From: Thermogemmata fonticola | Lineage (GTDB): Bacteria > Planctomycetota > Planctomycetia > Gemmatales > Gemmataceae | Reading direction: 5' to 3' | NCBI RefSeq assembly: GCF_013694095.1 | Contig: NZ_JACEFB010000002.1 | Coordinates: 558,001 to 622,000 of the forward strand | DNA: 64,000 bases | Part shown: positions 1 through 9,157 of the stretch, piece by piece | Position numbering within the stretch: position 1 is the stretch's first letter | Layout: the number at the start of each line of letters is the position of its first letter | Made by a program: the position numbers and the translations under genes | The notes under the pieces: model-generated | What the model was told of the DNA's origin: nothing | Databases searched by the model: none | The model's input: only the letters and a program-made list of their open reading frames with translations

Positions 1-2008
1 GGAAACTGGCGATCACGGCATAGGTCATTAGGGTCGAAAGGTCCTTTTTCCCTTTGCCCAGGATGGTGTCCATGCCGGAATGGACGAACAATCCCAATTC
101 CTGCCAGAGGGGCGCGGAGCGGTCCCGGTAGGCTTGGGGCAGGCTTTCCCAGTTGATCCACGGGGGATTACCGACGATGTAGTCGAACGGCTCCAGGAAG
201 AGGGGCATGAAGGCGTTTTTGATGACCCTGGCCCAGATGCCGTCAAGGCCGTCGCGGTGTAAGGTTTGCAAGCGTTCAAAGAGGTCTCGCAGGGTGGTTT
301 CGTGGGTCGAGTCCGCGTTCAGTTCCGGCAATTCGCGGCGGCAGCGTTGCAGGAAAGCGTCGGTGGTGAAGCCGCCGGTGATATACTCTTCGAGCAGGTC
401 GGTCAGTTTTTCGATTTTGGCGCGGCTATCCACAGCCAGGGGCAAGGGGAGGGGTCCGACGGCGGTTTCCAGGATGCGGCGGTTGTGTTCCCACAATCCC
501 TGGCCTAGGGTGGGGGTCAGGATGCTGTCGGCCAGGTAGATGGGCAGTTCGACTTCGCGGCGGCGGTAGGGGAGCAAGTCGGCGATGGCCAGGAGGAAGT
601 TGACACGTGCGGCCATGACGGCCAGGGGGTTGAGGTCCAGACCCGCCAGGTTGTGGAGGATGAACTCCAGGGTATCGGCTTCGGCTAGTCCCGCCTGGCG
701 GCAGTTGGCCTTGAGGGCGCGGGCCGCCAGCACGAGGAAGGTGCCGGAACCACAGGCCGGGTCGAGCAGGCGTTTGGGGGAGAGGGGGGAGACTGCTCCG
801 GATTTGGGCATTTGGAAGAGCGGTTCATCGAGTTGGGCCAGCAGGTGCTCGGCGAGCCAGTCCGGGGTGTAGAACTCGCCGAGGTCGTGGCGGATTTCGC
901 GGGGCAGGAGATAGTGGTAAAGCTTTTTGAGCAGGTCGCGGGCGGAGTGGGGGTCATCCTGAACGGTGACGGGGTTGTAATCCGCTAGGCGCTGAAGCAC
1001 TTGGCCCAGGGCGGCCTCCACGCTGGCATCCCAGGCATCGAGATACCAGGCGAAAAAATCCCCTTCCAGGAGGTTTTTGAGGCCCAGGGTGCGAAAGAAG
1101 CCGCCGCTTTCCAGGTTTCGCAATTCGCGGCGTAAGGCATCCCCTGCCAGAGAAGCGACGGTTGTCAACGGGGTGGCACCGAGGGCACCACCCGCATAAG
1201 CTTGCAGCACCAGTCGGGCGATGTTTTTGACGATGAAGGCGAAGTAGGTTTGCAGGGCGAAGAAGAAGCGCGGCATGTCGGTCTGTTCCGGCTTTAGTCC
1301 CATGCCCTGGAGGAAGTCGCGTAACTCCGCTTTGTGCTGCAACTGTCCGGCGGCGGCCTCGTAACCGGCCGTCTCGCCGAAAAAGAGCTGCCACTGCTCA
1401 AACAGGCGGGCGGTCAAATCGTCGGCGTGGTCGCTGAGGGCGTGGTACAGAGCGCGGGTCACCTCCTGACTAAGGGGATTGTGATTGCCGAAATCCTCGA
1501 CCAGGTTTTCCGGAATCAGGGCGCGGCCAGAGGACAGGGAGAACAGGGAGCGCAGGAAGCGTTCACACGAGGCCGGGTTGACGGGCAGCGGTTCCTCCAC
1601 GATCCAGTGGCCCTGATGATAACGGACGAAGATGAAGAAGCTGCCGTCAAAGGCCACTCCGAGCAGGCGATCACGCTCGTGGCGTTCCGTTTGGGCTAAA
1701 CCGGCGATGTAATTTTTGACCTGTTCGACGGCGTGGGCGGTCGGCCCGTGGGTCAAGTCCCTGCGCAGTGAGCCAGGCGGCTCGTATTCGATAACCAGGC
1801 GGTTATAGACTGCATCGGCGCGGCCGGTGGCCAGCGTGTATTGCTCGCGGAAGAACAGGTCCACGCCCAGTTCCCTTGCCAGGCGTTCGATCTCATTGTT
1901 CATCTGCCGCTCAAACTCTGCCTCGTTGTGGGCACTCCGGGTGGCGCGGAGCGTGTCCTGAGCAAAAGCCGGCGCTAATTCCCGAATTCTCTGATAAGTT
2001 TGCAGCAT
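1..2008 (-). CDS. Eco57I-like N6-adenine DNA methyltransferase / restriction enzyme, 3' end cut off by window
   Basis: About 669 residues are visible and the C-terminus lies beyond position 1. The N-terminal part has GRADAVYNRLVIEYEPPG near residues 62-80, a stretch resembling the nuclease-like N-terminal domain of class IIG restriction enzymes, although the usual ExK reads EYE. A helical middle part follows. The methyltransferase core has the SAM-binding motif LDPACGSGTFL near residue 410 and the catalytic NPPW motif near residue 612, as in N6-adenine methylases. The likely role is combined DNA modification and cleavage, or modification alone. The start chosen is ATG at 2008 (MLQTYQRIREL); an in-frame ATG at 2092 (MPPCVLWQS) directly follows a TAG and is the outer limit. 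No separate specificity or helicase gene lies on its 5' side. Confident for the methylase; the nuclease activity is inferred. Confidence 0.85.
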   Translation of the reverse strand, partial: MLQTYQRIRELAPAFAQDTLRATRSAHNEAEFERQMNNEIERLARELGVDLFFREQYTLATGRADAVYNRLVIEYEPPGSLRRDLTHGPTAHAVEQVKNYIAGLAQTERHERDRLLGVAFDGSFFIFVRYHQGHWIVEEPLPVNPASCERFLRSLFSLSSGRALIPENLVEDFGNHNPLSQEVTRALYHALSDHADDLTARLFEQWQLFFGETAGYEAAAGQLQHKAELRDFLQGMGLKPEQTDMPRFFFALQTYFAFIVKNIARLVLQAYAGGALGATPLTTVASLAGDALRRELRNLESGGFFRTLGLKNLLEGDFFAWYLDAWDASVEAALGQVLQRLADYNPVTVQDDPHSARDLLKKLYHYLLPREIRHDLGEFYTPDWLAEHLLAQLDEPLFQMPKSGAVSPLSPKRLLDPACGSGTFLVLAARALKANCRQAGLAEADTLEFILHNLAGLDLNPLAVMAARVNFLLAIADLLPYRRREVELPIYLADSILTPTLGQGLWEHNRRILETAVGPLPLPLAVDSRAKIEKLTDLLEEYITGGFTTDAFLQRCRRELPELNADSTHETTLRDLFERLQTLHRDGLDGIWARVIKNAFMPLFLEPFDYIVGNPPWINWESLPQAYRDRSAPLWQELGLFVHSGMDTILGKGKKDLSTLMTYAVIASF

Positions 2009-2175
2009 CGGGGCTGATCCCAAGGTGGCAAGGATTGGCTTTACTGTGTTGTAACAGCGTAGAACAGACTGCCAGAGCACGCAAGGGGGCATCTACGGAG
2101 CATACCCGCATCCTTCACCCTCGAAGCGTGAGGCTCCCACAGCGCGGGGAGACAGGAGCGAGGAACGGACCGCCG

Positions 2176-3480
2176 CTAAGACAGCGAGAATGCAGCACGG
2201 GGGGAATGAGGGAACGGTCCAGGAGCAGTGGCGCAGGGGGACGTCCGCTGCTTCCCCTCGCTCAGGCAGCGGCTGAGGCGGTTCAGGGCTTCCTGCCAGT
2301 GCCCCGGATGCTGGAGCAGGCCGAGGCGGACCATGTTCCGTCCGCTTGGTCCGCAGAGTTCCCCCGGTAGAACCCGCAGCCGATACTTCCGCTCCAAAAC
2401 CTCGGCCCATTGTCGGCCATCGAGGCCCAACGCCGCGGTCGAAATCCACAGAAAGCCGCCCTGGCCACTATCCCCCGTTTCCAGCCCCCAACGCTGGAAG
2501 AGGTCCCCCGCCTGCTGCCGCTGCTTCTGCCAGCGCTGGAACAGGGCCGGTCGTTCGTGCTGCGGTCGGCTTTCCTCCAGGCAAGCAGCGGCTAGCCATT
2601 GACAGGGCGTTGGCACCACGGCAGCGTGGAGATGCTGAAGCGCCTGGCAGGCACGTAAAACCACGCGGGGGCCGATCAGCCACCCGACCCGCCAGCCCCG
2701 CACGTTGTGCGACCAGCTCAACGAATCGGCGAGGAGCAGGTGCGGTCTGATGCCGGGGATCGCTTCCCACCGCGCCGCCTCTCCCCGCGGATGCAGTTCG
2801 GCAAAGGCCTGATCCACGTACAGCAACACATCATGGGCCGCCGCCAGCCAGGCGATGTACTCGCGATCTTCGGGATGAAAGACCGCCCCCGTCGGGTTCA
2901 CCGGGTCCGCCAAAAGCAGCATGCGCGCCCGCCGGATGGCTCGCTCCAGCACGGCACGGGGAAAGCGGCACCACCCGTCCTCCACCCAGGTGGGCACCCA
3001 CGCGAGGCGTGCCCGTCGGCTCTGTGCTCCCCAGGCCAAAAGCGGCGAACAGGGGTCGAAGAGAACCACCCGATCGCCAGGATCAAGGCACGCCTCCAGC
3101 GCCAGGCTCAAAGCGCCGCTTCCGCCGGGAGTGATCAGCACATTCTGAGGGGAAATCTCCGCAGCGGGGACGTAGCGGGCGGCCACCACAGCGCGCAACT
3201 CTCCGCATCCGCCAGCGGGAGGCAGAGCATTGCTGCTGTGGCTCGGCGGCAGAAAACTCACGTTCCGAATCGCCCCGTGCCGCAAATCGATCACCCCGCC
3301 CCCGTGAGCCTCTTCCCCCCACGGCAGCGGTGCGGACAGGACTTCTCCCGGCAGCGAGAGCATCGCGCGGGCCAGGCGGTTTACGGTTTCGCTCTCCGCG
3401 GCATTCCTCCAGAGCCAAGCCGTGGGGGAACGACTCCTCCCCCGCCACCGCCGCCACCAGTCCGTTGCCCACCGGATCAT
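2176..3480 (-). CDS. Class I/II aminotransferase-fold protein lacking the PLP-binding lysine
   Basis: 434 residues with the fold-type I aminotransferase pattern: a small-domain start (IDLRHGAIRNVSFLPP), GGSGALSLALEA where PLP phosphate is normally bound, DPVNPTG, LYVDQAFAEL for the ring-contacting Asp, and NMVRLGL for the substrate-carboxylate Arg. The Schiff-base motif, normally SxSK-x5-GWRxG, reads SLSWSHNVRGWRVGW, so Trp256 stands where the catalytic Lys should be. The rest of the motif is intact, so a frameshift is unlikely. Such a protein could not form the usual internal aldimine; it may bind a ligand or play a regulatory role. ATG at 3480 was chosen because GGAGG lies 7 bases upstream; ATG at 3525 is also possible. 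The C-terminus has a short Ser/Pro-rich tail. Family fairly sure; function unknown. Confidence 0.8.
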   Translation of the reverse strand: MIRWATDWWRRWRGRSRSPTAWLWRNAAESETVNRLARAMLSLPGEVLSAPLPWGEEAHGGGVIDLRHGAIRNVSFLPPSHSSNALPPAGGCGELRAVVAARYVPAAEISPQNVLITPGGSGALSLALEACLDPGDRVVLFDPCSPLLAWGAQSRRARLAWVPTWVEDGWCRFPRAVLERAIRRARMLLLADPVNPTGAVFHPEDREYIAWLAAAHDVLLYVDQAFAELHPRGEAARWEAIPGIRPHLLLADSLSWSHNVRGWRVGWLIGPRVVLRACQALQHLHAAVVPTPCQWLAAACLEESRPQHERPALFQRWQKQRQQAGDLFQRWGLETGDSGQGGFLWISTAALGLDGRQWAEVLERKYRLRVLPGELCGPSGRNMVRLGLLQHPGHWQEALNRLSRCLSEGKQRTSPCATAPGPFPHSPRAAFSLS

Positions 3481-3751
3481 CCTTCCGCCTCCGGCTCCAG
3501 CCAGCCCTGTCCATCCGGCCCGCATTCTGAGCGATTCCCTCCCCTGCTGTAAAGGGGACCTTGCCCGTGGGAGGAGCCGGGGACGGGAAGCAGGCGGCTG
3601 TTCGCCTTCACGCAGGCATCGTCTGGCCTTTCCCCACGGTTACACTTTTCAGACAGGACGGTGGAAAGAACCGGGGCGCACCGCCGTCAGTGCTCCCCGG
3701 CTCCTGTTCCCTTCGAGCGGAAGAAGGACGGAATGTGCTGTCCGAATGATG

Positions 3752-4711
3752 TCACCAATCGTTACCCAGCACTTCCCGGCCGGAAAAGGTGGAGGCCGCC
3801 CGATAGGTGTTGAGACTCATCGAATCCAACACAAAGCGGACGGAGCCATCGGCCAGGGCGAAGTTCGCCCCGCCGGGATGCATGCTGCGGAAGGAGTACA
3901 CGTTCGGCCAAAAGCTGGGGGACACATTGACGCCCGCCGGCCGGATGAGCAGGGTGCCGAGGTTCAGGGGGATGGCACACACCCCATTGGCGCCGTTGGC
4001 ATACGCCCAGGCATTGTGATCATTCATGATGCCCACATCTTCCCCAATCATCAAAGTGTTGCTGGTGCCATCCGTGATGTACTCCATGCGGAAGCGGCGG
4101 CGGTTATCCTCCCGGCAGAAGATGCCATTGCCGCAATTGGCGCCGACCAATCCATCCCCGCCGGACCAGCCGGTGTTGTTGGTGTAAGCACTGGCGCTCC
4201 CCCCGTGGGTGTAGTGCGAACCGGAGACCCCCTTGTAGCTCGTCGAGGCCATGACGAATCCCCCCCAGTTGGCCACGTTGGTGCGGGTATCAGGTGTCGG
4301 ATCGCTCGGACAGCGGAAGGTGGGAACCACCGTCCGGAACAACTGCTGGCCCGTCGCACTATTCATCGGGGCTTCCGGATTGTTGGCCAACCCGCCGGCA
4401 CGATAAAGATTGTCTTGCTCAATGAACGGCAGGAGCCGGGCCAGAAAGCTCCACTGCCGCTCACTCTGGACGCAGCACCCGCGCCCCGTGAGCGGATCGC
4501 CGTTGTAAGGGAATCGTCCGTTCGCATCGTGGTAGCTGTGCACCGCCAGCGCGATCTGCTTGAGATTGTTACTGCACTTCGAACGGGCCGCCGCCTCGCG
4601 CACCTTCTGCACCGCGGGCAAAAGCAGGCCAATGAGGATGGCAATGATGGCGATCACGACGAGCAGTTCGATCAGCGTGAACGCCTCCCGCTGCGACATC
4701 GACCGTTTCAT
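3752..4711 (-). CDS. DUF1559 prepilin-like protein
   Basis: 319 residues. The N-terminus has a type IV prepilin/type II pseudopilin cleavage and methylation signal ([19 protein letters not shown]) followed by a hydrophobic helix and [23 protein letters not shown], the hallmark of the large DUF1559 family expanded in planctomycetes. The C-terminal part contains [13 protein letters not shown] and [11 protein letters not shown], also family signatures (H-X9-DG type). It is probably processed by a prepilin peptidase and placed in the inner membrane or a pilus-like fibre; the surface role is not established. The start ATG is preceded by GGAGGTGGTCTC. It is divergent from the zinc-ribbon gene across a 495-base gap. 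A second family member is at 9158-10147. Confidence 0.92.
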   Translation of the reverse strand: MKRSMSQREAFTLIELLVVIAIIAILIGLLLPAVQKVREAAARSKCSNNLKQIALAVHSYHDANGRFPYNGDPLTGRGCCVQSERQWSFLARLLPFIEQDNLYRAGGLANNPEAPMNSATGQQLFRTVVPTFRCPSDPTPDTRTNVANWGGFVMASTSYKGVSGSHYTHGGSASAYTNNTGWSGGDGLVGANCGNGIFCREDNRRRFRMEYITDGTSNTLMIGEDVGIMNDHNAWAYANGANGVCAIPLNLGTLLIRPAGVNVSPSFWPNVYSFRSMHPGGANFALADGSVRFVLDSMSLNTYRAASTFSGREVLGNDW

Positions 4712-5206
4712 GAGACCACCTCCACGCGTGAATGAAAATCGACATGCGGTGAGGCTGATAAACCCGATAACACCTTGAGACCTCACCACCAACCCCACAC
4801 TAAATCGGCGAAAAGATGAATGCAAGATGAAAATCGAAAAAAATGTTTGACGATCATCTCTGGGTATTCATCGGGAAGCGACGACTGGGCACTGACCCTC
4901 AAGAGCCACTCTCCCGGATGGCTGGCAACAGGCGGCGAATGACGAGCAGGGGAACAGGAGGACAAAAGGGCCGGGGTAAAGGGTGGAGTTGCTGTGCCGT
5001 GAGCGGCGAGCGGGGAGGGGTCAGAAACCAATCGGGATTTCCCGGTCATGAGGGAGACAGAGACGGTTTCCGACCGCATTGTTCCCGTGGAGTTCGGATT
5101 TCCTCCGCGTCTTGCTCTCGGCGTATTTTTTTGGTAATGTGACAGTCATAATCATCCCCGCCCTTCCAGAATATCAGTTCGCCCCTATCCCCAGGAGGGC
5201 CCTATC
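4712..5206. other. Intergenic region between divergent genes
   Basis: This 495-base gap separates the start of the DUF1559 gene (minus) from the start of the zinc-ribbon protein (plus), so promoters for both must lie here. The part next to the pilin gene is AT-richer, with an A-run near 4840-4850. Hexamers resembling -35/-10 boxes occur, for example TTGCTC and TAATGT with 17-base spacing near 5112-5141, but the match is weak and I do not call a promoter. No small gene or RNA was recognised. Confidence 0.5.
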
Positions 5207-6010
5207 GTGCCCATTTCTCAAACGTGCCCGCAATGCCGTGTGCGTTTGCGCGTCCCCGACGAGAAGGTGGGCCAGGCGATTCGCTGTCCGAAATGCGGGC
5301 ACAGCTTCCCAGTGACTCTGCTCGCGGAACCACGAGGCCATCAGGACGGAACCGGTGACAATCCGGTGGCACGCACCGAGCAGAAGCCGACCGAGCAAGG
5401 GCCGGGGTGGGAAGTCATCGACCGGGCGTCGTCTCCGCCCCTGGTGGCTCAGGTGGTTGAAGATGAAGATGAATCGGTCCCCCTGCCGACGAAACCGCGG
5501 AAGTCCCGCAAGGCTGCAAAAAAGGCCGATTCCCTGGAGACCGTCAAAGTCGTCGGCGGGGTGATAGCCGCCATCTTGGGCGTCATCGGGGGAGTATATT
5601 TGCTTCTGGTTTTTTTGGGTTTTGCGGGCACCGCCTCGTCCGCCTACGGGGAGTTATGCGACATTTTTGAAACGGCTGCGACCGCGCTGGAAGACGCCCG
5701 GCAACCTCAAAAGCGGTCCGCCGCCGCCCAAAAACTCTCCGAACAAGCCAAACGGCTGCAAGCCTGGACGGACAAATACAAGGACGCAAAAGCGGAAGAG
5801 GCCGCCATCAAAGCGGCGCTCCGCCGCTATGAGGAACGCATGGAAAAAGCCCTCGTACGCGTCGGTATCGCCGAACAACAATTGCAAGATGACCCGGAAG
5901 CGATGAAGGACCCCAACGTGTCCCAAGCTGTGCGCGCCTGGCGAGTGGCCCTTCTGGGCTTGGCAAGTCAGACCGACCCCCTTCACAAATTCAAGCCCTC
6001 CCGCCGCTGA
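5207..6010 (+). CDS. MJ0042-type zinc-ribbon membrane protein
   Basis: 267 residues starting with GTG, preceded by AGGAGGG. The first 35 residues form a zinc ribbon of the MJ0042 type (CPQC ... IRCPKCGHSF). A charged, Pro/Lys-rich linker follows, then one transmembrane helix near residues 110-135 (VVGGVIAAILGVIGGVYLLLVFLGF). The remaining 120 or so residues are charged and helical and probably form a coiled coil (ALEDARQPQKRSAAAQKLSEQ). The likely topology is a cytoplasmic zinc ribbon with an extracytoplasmic helical domain. MJ0042 ribbons followed by a membrane segment are common in planctomycetes and of unknown function. The gene stands alone, divergent from the prepilin gene and convergent with the LRR gene. 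Confidence 0.75.
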   Translation: MPISQTCPQCRVRLRVPDEKVGQAIRCPKCGHSFPVTLLAEPRGHQDGTGDNPVARTEQKPTEQGPGWEVIDRASSPPLVAQVVEDEDESVPLPTKPRKSRKAAKKADSLETVKVVGGVIAAILGVIGGVYLLLVFLGFAGTASSAYGELCDIFETAATALEDARQPQKRSAAAQKLSEQAKRLQAWTDKYKDAKAEEAAIKAALRRYEERMEKALVRVGIAEQQLQDDPEAMKDPNVSQAVRAWRVALLGLASQTDPLHKFKPSRR

Positions 6011-6128
6011 ATGACGAGCCACGAGGACGGCATAGCCCGACTCTGCCCTTGCGCCCCGCCCTCGCGCCGCGGACGACTCCCACTTCCAGCCGCCGCGGCC
6101 TCACACATCGCCCGGTGACAAGCCCTGG

Positions 6129-7643
6129 TCACGGAATGATGCGGCACTTCGGCAGCGCCTTTTGCAACTCCTGCTTTCCCGCCCTGGTGACCCTGGTGTC
6201 AAAAAGGATCAACATTTGCAGATTCTTCAGCGCTGCCAGCTCCTTCAGCCCGGCGTCGGTGATGCGGGTGCCGCGCAGCTCCAGCTGTTGCAGATGTTTG
6301 AGTCCGGCTAGCTCCCGGAGTCCGGCATCGGTGATACGGGTGTGCGCCAAGTTCAGCGATTGCAGGCTGGCGATCGGTATCAGCTCCTTCAGCCCGGCGT
6401 CGGTGATGCGGGTGCCACGCAGCTCCAGCCGTTGCAGGCGGGGCAAACCGGCGAGCACCTTCAAGCCTTCATTGGTGATGGCGGTGTCTTCCAGGAAAAG
6501 GGCTTGCAACTTCTTCAGCCGGGCTAACTCCCGGAGTCCGGCATCGGTGATGCGGGTGCGGTCGAGGTGCAGGGTTTGCAGCTCCGTGAGTCCGGCCAGT
6601 TCCTTCAGCCCCGCGTTGGTGATGTAGGTTTGGCTCAAATCCAGCGTCTGAAGATGGGGGAAGCCGGCCACGACTTTCAAGCCGGAGTCGGTGATCCAGG
6701 TATACCTCAGGCCGAGCATCTGTAGCTTCTTCAGTCCGGCCAGCTCTTTCAGCCCCCGATTGGTGGTCCAGGTTCCGCTCAGGTTCAGAACGTGCAGGTC
6801 GGGGAAGCCGGCCACTACTTGCAGCCCGGAGTCCGTGATTCGGGTATTGACCAGGTCCAGCACGCGCAGTTTGGTCAGCCCGGCCAACTCCCGAAGCCCC
6901 GCATTCGTGATCTGCGTAAAGTTCAGATTCAACGCTTGCAAGTTCTTGAAACCGGCTAGCACTTTCATCCCCGCATCAGTGATCCGGCTTTGGCTCAGAT
7001 TCAGCGAGCGCAGGTCCTTGAGACCGGCCAAGGCGGCCACCCCCGCATCCGTGATCGAATTACCGTACAGGCCGAGCACTTGCAGCTTTTTCAGCCCGGC
7101 GAGTCCCTTCAGCCCCGCATCGGTGATCGCAGAGTGGCTCAGCTCCAAGGCGTGCAGGTTCGTCAGTCCTGCCAACTCCTGGAGTTCAGCATCGCTCAGG
7201 CCGGAGAAACTTAGGTCGAGGACGTGCAGACTCCTCAAGGCGGCCACGTTTTTCAACGCCGCTTTGGTGATCGGGCTGAAGCGGAGGTCCAGGCCAAAGG
7301 GCACGCCGGGATCGGGCAGTGGCGGCAGCGGCTCATCGTGGCTATAGGCCAGGGCTGGCAAATCGCCCGGCTGGCCTTGCTCCAGAGGCACAAATTCCCA
7401 CTCCAGGGTGAGCGGGGTTTGCCGCATCCAGCCGATCTGGGCGCCGGCTTCTCGCCACTTGTGGGCCACTGCGGCGGGCAGAGGCGTGGGCGGGTTTGCC
7501 GTTTTTGGCGGCTCCGATGGTGCTTTGGGAGATTGATCCGTCTCGTGTGGCGGCTGCGGTTGGGCTTCTGCCGGCGGGGTTTCGAGGAGTCCCAGGAACA
7601 GGGGGATCGAGGCGAGCAGGGGGAAATGACAGCGTGGCGTCAT
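6129..7643 (-). CDS. Exported leucine-rich repeat protein (ITDAGLKEL type)
   Basis: 504 residues. An N-terminal signal sequence (FPLLASIPLFLGLLETPPAEA) is followed by a Pro-rich linker and about 14 tandem 24-residue leucine-rich repeats with consensus ITDAGLKELAGLKNLQ.L.L..T. The repeats run almost to the C-terminus (KALPKCRIIP), so this is essentially one long solenoid and probably a protein-binding surface in the periplasm or outside the cell. At the DNA level the 72-base repeats are highly similar, which suggests recent expansion or gene conversion. The start ATG is preceded by GGAGAGCGGACC. LRR proteins with this repeat are abundant in Gemmata-type genomes; the partner is unknown. Confidence 0.88.
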   Translation of the reverse strand: MTPRCHFPLLASIPLFLGLLETPPAEAQPQPPHETDQSPKAPSEPPKTANPPTPLPAAVAHKWREAGAQIGWMRQTPLTLEWEFVPLEQGQPGDLPALAYSHDEPLPPLPDPGVPFGLDLRFSPITKAALKNVAALRSLHVLDLSFSGLSDAELQELAGLTNLHALELSHSAITDAGLKGLAGLKKLQVLGLYGNSITDAGVAALAGLKDLRSLNLSQSRITDAGMKVLAGFKNLQALNLNFTQITNAGLRELAGLTKLRVLDLVNTRITDSGLQVVAGFPDLHVLNLSGTWTTNRGLKELAGLKKLQMLGLRYTWITDSGLKVVAGFPHLQTLDLSQTYITNAGLKELAGLTELQTLHLDRTRITDAGLRELARLKKLQALFLEDTAITNEGLKVLAGLPRLQRLELRGTRITDAGLKELIPIASLQSLNLAHTRITDAGLRELAGLKHLQQLELRGTRITDAGLKELAALKNLQMLILFDTRVTRAGKQELQKALPKCRIIP

Positions 7644-7789
7644 GGTCCGCTCTCCGCGCAGGTACGTTTGAGAAAAATATATCAAATGGCCCAGGCACTT
7701 GAGTTGGCGTAGCCAGAAAAACGTTGGGGCGGTCAGGGGATGGTGGAGCGCTTGAGACTGGAGGTGGGCTGCTGAGTGAACAGCGGATG

Positions 7790-8299
7790 TCAGCGGGCGG
7801 CGGGGTTTTGGGCTTGGCGGTAGCAGTGGTCGAAGAGCAATTGCCATTCGAGGAGCTGGACGCGGCGGGCGAGCATTTCCGAGTCGGAGCCGGTGCCGCG
7901 GACCGCTTCGCAGAAGTCCACGAAGGCGTCCGGCGAGGTGAAGCGGTAGCCGAGGTGGGGCGCGAGCCGCTGGAGCTGTTCCAGCACCGGATGCGCACCG
8001 ACACGCCGCCACCAGTATTTGCTGTTCCAAGCGTCGGGTTCCCGGCGGTGCAGGATGGCATGCCAGAAGCTGCCTTCCGCAGTGGGCAGGCTTTGGCTGA
8101 TCTGGTGCGACTGCTCGAGGAAGTCGAAGTAAAGCCACAGGCCCGCCAGGCAGGGAGCGGGGAGCTGCAAGCGAGCGAGGGAGGGTTGGCGGGAGAGCAC
8201 CGGCTGGCCCGGCCCCAACTCCGGCAGGCGCTCCTCGCGCAAAAGCTCGGCCACTTCCGGACCGTAACGGTTGGGATCGAACGGGAACGGCCAGTCCAT
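7790..8299 (-). CDS. Conserved-looking hypothetical protein
   Basis: 169 residues starting MDWPFPFDPNRYGPEVAELL. It is soluble, rich in Trp, Arg and Leu, predicted helical, and has no signal peptide or membrane segment. I recognise no domain. The ATG at 8299 has GGAGGGG about 9 bases upstream; an in-frame start at 8326 would add MHAWRGRPA. It lies upstream of the LRR gene on the same strand with a 146-base gap, so cotranscription is possible but not shown. Codon usage and a steady open frame on this strand support it being real. Confidence 0.6.
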   Translation of the reverse strand: MDWPFPFDPNRYGPEVAELLREERLPELGPGQPVLSRQPSLARLQLPAPCLAGLWLYFDFLEQSHQISQSLPTAEGSFWHAILHRREPDAWNSKYWWRRVGAHPVLEQLQRLAPHLGYRFTSPDAFVDFCEAVRGTGSDSEMLARRVQLLEWQLLFDHCYRQAQNPAAR

Positions 8300-8427
8300 C
8301 GCGGGGCGACCCCTCCAGGCATGCACCGCTCCCCCGGCATCAGGCCGGCCTCCGTCAGGCCGGGATCAATCCGTCAACCGACGCGGAACCAGAAAGCCGG
8401 CGGGGAACAGCGAGCGACTCGTCGGAT

Positions 8428-8874
8428 TCACGGACGCAGGCGGATTTCTATCGTTTTACCCGCCTCGATGACTTCCGTCAGCCCGGAGCTTTTCGGATCG
8501 GCATAGCGCGGGGGCACGTCCACGAACTGGAGCACTTCCTTCCCCTTGCTCTGTTGCAGGTGGAGCTGCTGCTGGCCGCGGAGCATCTGGGTGTTGACGC
8601 CGATGTACACCTTGCCGGTGGGGGCGTTGGGCAGGGTGAATTCGCCGCCGGGGCCGAGCTGGGCGGACGCGCTGCGTCCATCGTCAGTCACAAAGGTAAT
8701 CAGACCGGCCTCCACGGGTTTGTCCCCCAACAGCACCTTGCCCGTGACGCTGACTCCCGCGCTGGAGGAGCCGCCGCCACATCCGGTCAGGGAAAGTGCA
8801 CAGGACGCCGCCGCTAACAGGAATGCCGCAACGCGCCGACGGTGGGAAACGCAGAGCCGGTGTATGTCGATCAA
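8428..8874 (-). CDS. Small lipoprotein with carboxypeptidase-regulatory-like domain
   Basis: 148 residues. The N-terminus has a basic region (SHRRRVAAFLLAAASCALSLTGC) ending in a lipobox LTGC, so it should be a lipoprotein. The rest (VSVTGKVLLGDKPVEAGLITFVTDDGRSASAQLGPGGEF) matches the transthyretin-like/carboxypeptidase regulatory beta-sandwich often encoded directly after DUF1559 genes in planctomycetes. The start is TTG at 8874, chosen because GAAGGAGG lies 7 bases upstream and no ATG fits. It sits 283 bases downstream of the DUF1559 gene at 9158-10147 on the same strand, the usual pair order, suggesting they are expressed and used together on the surface. Confidence 0.8.
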   Translation of the reverse strand: MIDIHRLCVSHRRRVAAFLLAAASCALSLTGCGGGSSSAGVSVTGKVLLGDKPVEAGLITFVTDDGRSASAQLGPGGEFTLPNAPTGKVYIGVNTQMLRGQQQLHLQQSKGKEVLQFVDVPPRYADPKSSGLTEVIEAGKTIEIRLRP

Positions 8875-9157
8875 GGGAAAGCCTCCTTCGTCTTCAGGGT
8901 GGTGTGGCAGGGCTGTTTGCTCTTCGTGCTGTTCGCTTTTCACTTGCGGGACTCTCTCCCGCGACACTCTCTCCGTGACAAGCCAGCGCCAGGGGGGCCC
9001 GATGCGGGAGGGGGAGCACCCCCCTCTCCGTGTTCCGAGCAGCTCCGAGTGAATCGTCAATCTCCGGCAACATGACGGTCCGCTCTTCTTCCCAGCAGCG
9101 GGAGAGTGAGCCACGCTGGCCAGGTGAGAGTGGGAGCGGGAATCGCAAGGACCGTGC

